Part shown: positions 55,641 through 64,000 of the stretch, piece by piece | Position numbering within the stretch: position 1 is the first letter of the stretch | Layout: every line of letters begins with the position of its first letter | From: Auanema rhodensis | Taxonomy: Eukaryota; Nematoda; Chromadorea; Rhabditida; Rhabditidae | Assembly (NCBI GenBank): GCA_964057225.1 | Contig: OZ059897.1 | Coordinates: 868,001 to 932,000 of the forward strand | Direction: 5' to 3' | Length of the DNA stretch: 64,000 nucleotides | Notes under the pieces: generated by a model | What the model saw: the letters and a program-made list of their open reading frames with translations, nothing else | Told to the model about the DNA's origin: nothing | The model's database searches: none | Translations under genes and position numbers: made by a program

Positions 55641-58600
55641 ATTTTTATGAGATTTTTCATCATCTTATAACAAATTCAATTGAATCTAACATGAATTATT
55701 TTTTCGTTTTGAAAAGCATTGAATATCATTGTTCCTTGTAATATTGGATTTGATTATTGCTTTGTTAGCTTTATGATTTTTGCTACTGTATAGCTTCAGT
55801 TTGCTGCTCTAGCTGGTTTTCAATTTTTATGAGATTTTTCATCATCTTACAACAAATTCAATTGAATCTAACATGAAATAATTTTTCGTTTTGAAAAGCA
55901 TTGAATATCATTGTTCCTTGTAATATTGGATTTGATTATTGCTTTGTTAGCTTTATGATTTTTGCTACTGTATAGCTTCAGTTTGCTGCTCTAGCTGGTT
56001 TTCAATTTTTATGAGATTTTTCATCATCTTACAACAAATTCAATTGAATCTAACATGAAATAATTTTTCGTTTTGAAAAGCATTGAATATCATTGTTCCT
56101 TATAATATTGGATTTGAATATTGCTTCGTTAGTTTTATGATTTTTGCTACTGTATAGCTTCAGTTTGCTGCTCTAGCTGGTTTTCAATTTTTATGAGATT
56201 TTTCATCATCTTATAACAAATTCAATTGAATCTAACATGAATTATTTTTTCGTTTTGAAAAGCATTGAATATCATTGTTCCTTGTAATATTGGATTTGAT
56301 TATTGCTTTGTTAGCTTTATGATTTTTGCTACTGTATAGCTTCAGTTTGCTGCTCTAGCTGGTTTTCAATTTTTATGAGATTTTTCATCATCTTACAACA
56401 AATTCAATTGAATCTAACATGAAATAATTTTTCGTTTTGAAAAGCATTGAATATCATTGTTCCTTGTAATATTGGATTTGATTATTGCTTTGTTAGCTTT
56501 ATGATTTTTGCTACTGTATAGCTTCAGTTTGCTGCTCTAGCTGGTTTTCAATTTTTATGAGATTTTTCATCATCTTACAACAAATTCAATTGAATCTAAC
56601 ATGAAATAATTTTTCGTTTTGAAAAGCATTGAATATCATTGTTCCTTATAATATTGGATTTGAATATTGCTTCGTTAGTTTTATGATTTTTGCTACTACA
56701 TGTCATGTGTTTACTGCTCTAGCTGGTTTTCAATTTTTATGAGATTTTTCATCATCTTACAACAAATTCAATTGAATCTAACATGAATTATTTTTTCGTT
56801 TTGAAAAGCATTGAATATCATTGTTCCTTGTAATATTGGATTTGATTATTACTTTGTTAGCTTTATGATTTTGCTACTGTATAGCTTCAGTTTGCTGCTC
56901 TAGCTGGTTTTCAATTTTTATGAGAATTTTCATCATCTTACAACAAATTCAATTGAATCTAACATGAAATAATTTTTCGTTTTGAAAAGCATTGAATATC
57001 ATTGTTCCTTATAATATTGGATTTGATTATTACTTTGTTAGCTTTATGATTTTTGCTACTGTATAGCTTCAGTTTGCTGCTCTAGCTGGTTTTCAATTTT
57101 TATGAGATTTTTCATCATCTTACAACAAATTCAATTGAATCTAACATGAAATAATTTTTCGTTTTGAAAAGCATTGAATATCATTGTTCCTTATAATATT
57201 GGATTTGATTATTACTTTGTTAGCTTTATGATTTTTGCTACTGCATAGCTTCAGTTTGCTGCTCTAGCTGGTTTTCAATTTTTGTTAGATTTTTCATCAT
57301 CTTACAACAAATTCAATTGAATCTAACATGAATTATTTTTTCGTTTTGAAAAGCATTGAATATCATTGTTCCTTATAATATTGGATTTGAATATTGCTTC
57401 GTTAGTTTTATGATTTTTGCTACTGTATAGCTTCAGTTTGCTGCTCTAGCTGGTTTTTAATTTTTATGAGATTTTTCATCATCTTACAACAAATTCAATT
57501 GAATCTAACATGAAATAATTATTCGTTTTGAAAAGCATTGAATATCATTGTTCCTTATAATATTGGATTTGAATATTGCTTCGTTAGTTTTATGATTTTT
57601 GCTACTACATGTCATGTGTTTACTGCTCTAGCTGGTTTTCAATTTTTATGAGATTTTTCATCATCTTACAACAAATTCAATTGAATCTAACATGAATCAT
57701 TTTTTCGTTTTGAAAAGCATTGAATATCATTGTTCCTTGTAATATTGGATTTGATTATTTCTTTGTTAGCTTTATGATTTTTGCTACTGTATAGCTTCAG
57801 TTTGCTGCTCTAGCTGGTTTTCCATTTTTATGAGATTTTTCATCATCTTATAACAAATTCAATTGAATCTAACATGAATTATTTTTTCGTTTTGAAAAGC
57901 ATTGAATATCATTGTTCCTTGTAATATTGGATTTGATTATTGCTTTGTTAGCTTTATGATTTTTGCTACTGTATAGCTTCAGTTTGCTGCTCTAGCTGGT
58001 TTTCAATTTTTATGAGATTTTTCATCATCTTACAACAAATTCAATTGAATCTAACATGAAATAATTTTTCGTTTTGAAAAGCATTGAATATCATTGTTCC
58101 TTGTAATATTGGATTTGATTATTGCTTTGTTAGCTTTATGATTTTTGCTACTGTATAGCTTCAGTTTGCTGCTCTAGCTGGTTTTCAATTTTTATGAGAT
58201 TTTTCATCATCTTACAACAAATTCAATTGAATCTAACATGAAATAATTTTTCGTTTTGAAAAGCATTGAATATCATTGTTCCTTATAATATTGGATTTGA
58301 ATATTGCTTCGTTAGTTTTATGATTTTTGCTACTGTATAGCTTCAGTTTGCTGCTCTAGCTGGTTTTCAATTTTTATGAGATTTTTCATCATCTTATAAC
58401 AAATTCAATTGAATCTAACATGAATTATTTTTTCGTTTTGAAAAGCATTGAATATCATTGTTCCTTGTAATATTGGATTTGATTATTGCTTTGTTAGCTT
58501 TATGATTTTTGCTACTGTATAGCTTCAGTTTGCTGCTCTAGCTGGTTTTCAATTTTTATGAGATTTTTCATCATCTTACAACAAATTCAATTGAATCTAA

Positions 58601-61600
58601 CATGAAATAATTTTTCGTTTTGAAAAGCATTGAATATCATTGTTCCTTGTAATATTGGATTTGATTATTGCTTTGTTAGCTTTATGATTTTTGCTACTGT
58701 ATAGCTTCAGTTTGCTGCTCTAGCTGGTTTTCAATTTTTATGAGATTTTTCATCATCTTACAACAAATTCAATTGAATCTAACATGAAATAATTTTTCGT
58801 TTTGAAAAGCATTGAATATCATTGTTCCTTATAATATTGGATTTGAATATTGCTTCGTTAGTTTTATGATTTTTGCTACTACATGTCATGTGTTTACTGC
58901 TCTAGCTGGTTTTCAATTTTTATGAGATTTTTCATCATCTTACAACAAATTCAATTGAATCTAACATGAATTATTTTTTCGTTTTGAAAAGCATTGAATA
59001 TCATTGTTCCTTGTAATATTGGATTTGATTATTACTTTGTTAGCTTTATGATTTTGCTACTGTATAGCTTCAGTTTGCTGCTCTAGCTGGTTTTCAATTT
59101 TTATGAGAATTTTCATCATCTTACAACAAATTCAATTGAATCTAACATGAAATAATTTTTCGTTTTGAAAAGCATTGAATATCATTGTTCCTTATAATAT
59201 TGGATTTGATTATTACTTTGTTAGCTTTATGATTTTTGCTACTGTATAGCTTCAGTTTGCTGCTCTAGCTGGTTTTCAATTTTTATGAGATTTTTCATCA
59301 TCTTACAACAAATTCAATTGAATCTAACATGAATTATTTTTTCGTTTTGAAAAGCATTGAATATCATTGTTCCTTGTAATATTGGATTTGATTATTGCTT
59401 TGTTAGCTTTATGATTTTTGCTACTGTATAGCTTCACTTTGCTGCTCTAGCTGGTTTTCAATTTTTATTAGATTTTTCATCATCTTACAACAAATTCAAT
59501 TGAATCTAACATGAAATAATTATTCGTTTTGAAAAGCATTGAATATCATTGTTCCTTGTAATAATTGATTTGAATATTGCTTCGTTTGTTTTAAGATTTT
59601 GCTACTGCATAGCTTCAGTTTGCTGCTCTAGCTGGTTTTCAATTTTTGTTAGATTTTTCATCATCTTACAACAAATTCAATTGAATCTAACATGAATTAT
59701 TTTTTCGTTTTGAAAAGCATTGAATATCATTGTTCCTTATAATATTGGATTTGAATATTGCTTCGTTAGTTTTATGATTTTTGCTACTACATGTCATGTG
59801 TTTACTGCTCTAGCTGGTTTTCAATTTTTATGAGATTTTTCATCATCTTACAACAAATTCAATTGAATCTAACATGAATTATTTTTTCGTTTTGAAAAGC
59901 ATTGAATATCATTGTTCCTTGTAATATTGGATTTGATTATTACTTTGTTAGCTTTATGATTTTGCTACTGTATAGCTTCAGTTTGCTGCTCTAGCTGGTT
60001 TTCAATTTTTATGAGAATTTTCATCATCTTACAACAAATTCAATTGAATCTAACATGAAATAATTTTTCGTTTTGAAAAGCATTGAATATCATTGTTCCT
60101 TATAATATTGGATTTGATTATTACTTTGTTAGCTTTATGATTTTTGCTACTGTATAGCTTCAGTTTGCTGCTCTAGCTGGTTTTCAATTTTTATGAGATT
60201 TTTCATCATCTTACAACAAATTCAATTGAATCTAACATGAATTATTTTTTCGTTTTGAAAAGCATTGAATATCATTGTTCCTTGTAATATTGGATTTGAT
60301 TATTGCTTTGTTAGCTTTATGATTTTTGCTACTGTATAGCTTCACTTTGCTGCTCTAGCTGGTTTTCAATTTTTATTAGATTTTTCATCATCTTACAACA
60401 AATTCAATTGAATCTAACATGAAATAATTATTCGTTTTGAAAAGCATTGAATATCATTGTTCCTTGTAATAATTGATTTGAATATTGCTTCGTTAGTTTT
60501 ATGATTTTTGCTACTGTATAGCTTCAGTTTGCTGCTCTAGCTGGTTTTTAATTTTTATGAGATTTTTCATCATCTTACAACAAATTCAATTGAATCTAAC
60601 ATGAAATAATTATTCGTTTTGAAAAGCATTGAATATCATTGTTCCTTATAATATTGGATTTGAATATTGCTTCGTTAGTTTTATGATTTTTGCTACTACA
60701 TGTCATGTGTTTACTGCTCTAGCTGGTTTTCAATTTTTATGAGATTTTTCATCATCTTACAACAAATTCAATTGAATCTAACATGAATCATTTTTTCGTT
60801 TTGAAAAGCATTGAATATCATTGTTCCTTGTAATATTGGATTTGATTATTTCTTTGTTAGCTTTATGATTTTTGCTACTGTTTAGCTTCAGTTTGCTGCT
60901 CTAGCTGGTTTTCCATTTTTATGAGATTTTTCATCATCTTATAACAAATTCAATTGAATCTAACATGAATTATTTTTTCGTTTTGAAAAGCATTGAATAT
61001 CATTGTTCCTTGTAATATTGGATTTGATTATTACTTTGTTAGCTTTATGATTTTGCTACTGTATAGCTTCAGTTTGCTGCTCTAGCTGGTTTTCAATTTT
61101 TATGAGAATTTTCATCATCTTACAACAAATTCAATTGAATCTAACATGAAATAATTTTTCGTTTTGAAAAGCATTGAATATCATTGTTCCTTATAATATT
61201 GGATTTGAATATTGCTTCGTTAGTTTTATGATTTTTGCTACTACATGTCATGTGTTTACTGCTCTAGCTGGTTTTCAATTTTTATGAGATTTTTCATCAT
61301 CTTACAACAAATTCAATTGAATCTAACATGAAATAATTTTTCGTTTTGAAAAGCATTGAATATCATTGTTCCTTATAATATTGGATTTGAATATTGCTTC
61401 GTTAGTTTTATGATTTTTGCTACTGTATAGCTTCAGTTTGCTGCTCTAGCTGGTTTTCAATTTTTATGAGATTTTTCATCATCTTACAACAAATTCAATT
61501 GAATCTAACATGAAATAATTATTCGTTTTGAAAAGCATTGAATATCATTGTTCCTTGTAATATTGGATTTGAATATTGCTTCGTTTGTTTTAAGATTTTG

Positions 61601-62003
61601 CTACTGCATAGCTTCAGTTTGCTGCTCTAGCTGGTTTTCAATTTTTATGAGATTTTTCATCATCTTACAACAAATTCAATTGAATCTAACATGAAATAAT
61701 TTTTCGTTTTGAAAAGCATTGAATATCATTGTTCCTTGTAATATTGGATTTGATTATTGCTTTGTTAGCTTTATGATTTTTGCTACTGTATAGCTTCAGT
61801 TTGCTGCTCTAGCTGGTTTTCAATTTTTATGAGATTTTTCATCATCTTACAACAAATTCAATTGAATCTAACATGAAATAATTTTTCGTTTTGAAAAGCA
61901 TTGAATATCATTGTTCCTTATAATATTGGATTTGATTATTACTTTGTTAGCTTTATGATTTTGCTACTGTATAGCTTCAGTTTGCTGCTCTAGCTGGTTT
62001 TCA
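55641..62003. repeat. Sat182 6,363-bp (35-monomer) HOR, copy 2
   Basis: This is the second tandem copy, with patches at 56698, 57607, 58881, 59789, 60698 and 61243, trimers at 55664/56210 and 57847/58393, 'tcacttt' at 59434 and 60342, and 'gctactgttt' at 60874. Homology ends at about 62,003, where the sequence goes on with 'gagaattttcatc' and 'cttacaac' instead of starting a third copy ('cttataac'). The duplication therefore spans about 12.7 kb and is head to tail. Confidence 0.92.
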
Positions 62004-64000
62004 ATTTTTATGAGAATTTTCATCATCTTACAACAAATTCAATTGAATCTAACATGAAATAATTTTTCGTTTTGAAAAGCATTGAATATCATTGTTCCTT
62101 ATAATATTGGATTTGATTATTACTTTGTTAGCTTTATGATTTTTGCTACTGTATAGCTTCAGTTTGCTGCTCTAGCTGGTTTTCAATTTTTATTAGATTT
62201 TTCATCATCTTACAACAAATTCAATTGAATCTAACATGAAATAATTATTCGTTTTGAAAAGCATTGAATATCATTGTTCCTTGTAATAATTGATTTGAAT
62301 ATTGCTTCGTTAGTTTTATGATTTTTGCTACTGTATAGCTTCAGTTTGCTGCTCTAGCTGGTTTTTAATTTTTATGAGATTTTTCATCATCTTACAACAA
62401 ATTCAATTGAATCTAACATGAAATAATTATTCGTTTTGAAAAGCATTGAATATCATTGTTCCTTATAATATTGGATTTGAATATTGCTTCGTTAGTTTTA
62501 TGATTTTTGCTACTACATGTCATGTGTTTACTGCTCTAGCTGGTTTTCAATTTTTATGAGATTTTTCATCATCTTACAACAAATTCAATTGAATCTAACA
62601 TGAATCATTTTTTCGTTTTGAAAAGCATTGAATATCATTGTTCCTTGTAATATTGGATTTGATTATTTCTTTGTTAGCTTTATGATTTTTGCTACTGTTT
62701 AGCTTCAGTTTGCTGCTCTAGCTGGTTTTCCATTTTTATGAGATTTTTCATCATCTTATAACAAATTCAATTGAATCTAACATGAATTATTTTTTCGTTT
62801 TGAAAAGCATTGAATATCATTGTTCCTTATAATATTGGATTTGAATATTGCTTCGTTAGTTTTATGATTTTTGCTACTGTATAGCTTCAGTTTGCTGCTC
62901 TAGCTGGTTTTCAATTTTTATGAGATTTTTCATCATCTTACAACAAATTCAATTGAATCTAACATGAAATAATTATTCGTTTTGAAAAGCATTGAATATC
63001 ATTGTTCCTTGTAATATTGGATTTGAATATTGCTTCGTTTGTTTTAAGATTTTGCTACTGCATAGCTTCAGTTTGCTGCTCTAGCTGGTTTTCAATTTTT
63101 ATGAGATTTTTCATCATCTTACAACAAATTCAATTGAATCTAACATGAAATAATTTTTCGTTTTGAAAAGCATTGAATATCATTGTTCCTTGTAATATTG
63201 GATTTGATTATTGCTTTGTTAGCTTTATGATTTTTGCTACTGTATAGCTTCAGTTTGCTGCTCTAGCTGGTTTTCAATTTTTATGAGATTTTTCATCATC
63301 TTACAACAAATTCAATTGAATCTAACATGAAATAATTTTTCGTTTTGAAAAGCATTGAATATCATTGTTCCTTATAATATTGGATTTGATTATTACTTTG
63401 TTAGCTTTATGATTTTGCTACTGTATAGCTTCAGTTTGCTGCTCTAGCTGGTTTTCAATTTTTATGAGAATTTTCATCATCTTACAACAAATTCAATTGA
63501 ATCTAACATGAAATAATTTTTCGTTTTGAAAAGCATTGAATATCATTGTTCCTTATAATATTGGATTTGATTATTACTTTGTTAGCTTTATGATTTTTGC
63601 TACTGTATAGCTTCAGTTTGCTGCTCTAGCTGGTTTTCAATTTTTATTAGATTTTTCATCATCTTACAACAAATTCAATTGAATCTAACATGAAATAATT
63701 ATTCGTTTTGAAAAGCATTGAATATCATTGTTCCTTGTAATAATTGATTTGAATATTGCTTCGTTAGTTTTATGATTTTTGCTACTGTATAGCTTCAGTT
63801 TGCTGCTCTAGCTGGTTTTTAATTTTTATGAGATTTTTCATCATCTTACAACAAATTCAATTGAATCTAACATGAAATAATTATTCGTTTTGAAAAGCAT
63901 TGAATATCATTGTTCCTTATAATATTGGATTTGAATATTGCTTCGTTAGTTTTATGATTTTTGCTACTACATGTCATGTGTTTACTGCTCTAGCTGGTTT
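61345..64000. repeat. Sat182 8-monomer HOR, 1,454 bp, about 1.8 copies
   Basis: 'tcgtttg' at 61581 and 63035 and the patches at 62515 and 63969 both give a 1,454-bp period (8 x 182 minus 2). The left limit is where 'aaataatttttcg' (about 61,330) is replaced by 'aattattttttcg' in the next copy. It overlaps the end of the 6,363-bp copy 2, so it arose from a sub-segment of that unit. The second copy is cut by the window end. Confidence 0.85.

Larger units (their letters stand above)
45801..64000. repeat. Satellite array Sat182 (181-182-bp monomer, about 100 copies)
   Basis: A head-to-tail array in one orientation. The landmark 'gctctagctgg' starts at 45805, 45986, 46168, 46350, 46532, 46714 and 46896, so the unit is 182 bp, or 181 where 'gatttttgct' is 'gattttgct'. 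Each unit carries the palindrome attcaattgaat, then 'cgttttgaaaagc', then 'attgttcctt'. Variable sites define types: 'ccttgtaatatt' or 'ccttataatatt' or 'gtaataattg'; 'gattattgc', 'gattattac', 'gattatttc' or 'gaatattgcttcg'; 'cttacaac' or 'cttataac'; and a patch 'acatgtcatgtg'. I see no convincing similarity to Sat351 beyond AT-richness. There is no ORF of note on either strand. The array continues past the right end. I do not recognise the family. Confidence 0.98.

Noticed and set aside
1-64000. CRISPR array
   Set aside because: There is no alternation of short direct repeats with unique spacers. The periods are 351 and 182 bp and the whole unit is repeated.
1-64000. Common origin of Sat351 and Sat182
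   Set aside because: Shared strings such as 'aattttt' and 'tagctt' are short and A/T-rich and do not occur in the same order. 351 is not a multiple of 182 (364 would be two units).

Overview
The window is pure tandem-repeat (satellite) DNA with no recognisable gene. Two unrelated AT-rich satellite families lie side by side. Family 1 (here Sat351) fills 1 to about 45,800 with roughly 130 head-to-tail monomers of 351 bp. Family 2 (here Sat182) fills about 45,801 to 64,000 with roughly 100 monomers of 181-182 bp. Both arrays run off the window ends. The size, purity and layered higher-order repeat (HOR) structure point to eukaryotic heterochromatin, centromeric or pericentromeric. AT-rich satellites of this size with low monomer divergence are common in insects, but nothing here fixes the species; an arthropod origin is only a guess.

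Layout of Sat351: 1-2,640 is a near-perfect 3-monomer HOR (1,053 bp). About 2,641-27,690 is a mosaic of multi-kb blocks reused at offsets of 19, 21, 23, 42 and 45 monomers, fixed by private variants. About 27,691-37,167 is a simpler mix of a few monomer types, with a 2,808-bp (8-monomer) repeat at 32.2-37.1 kb. 38,923-42,432 is a 5-monomer HOR (1,755 bp) in two copies. 42,433-45,800 is the array edge, with more divergent monomers and the first two length changes. Each Sat351 monomer carries three perfect inverted repeats (9, 10 and 9 bp arms).

Layout of Sat182: it starts abruptly at about 45,801 with monomers as well conserved as internal ones. 46,332-48,514 and 48,515-51,243 are 12- and 15-monomer HOR units (2,183 and 2,729 bp) that differ by exactly one 546-bp trimer. 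About 49,278-62,003 is a tandem duplication of a 6,363-bp (35-monomer) unit. 61,345-64,000 holds a 1,454-bp (8-monomer) unit in about 1.8 copies.

Nothing works together as a gene pathway. The 40 short open frames are almost all the same antisense frame repeated with the monomer, beginning at a TTG codon, and are not credible genes. No tRNA, rRNA, transposon, CRISPR array or operon was found. The points of interest are the satellite-satellite junction, the dyad-rich monomer design, and the record of block duplication and module swapping within the arrays. All comparisons were made by eye, so identities are qualitative; offsets were computed from marker coordinates.
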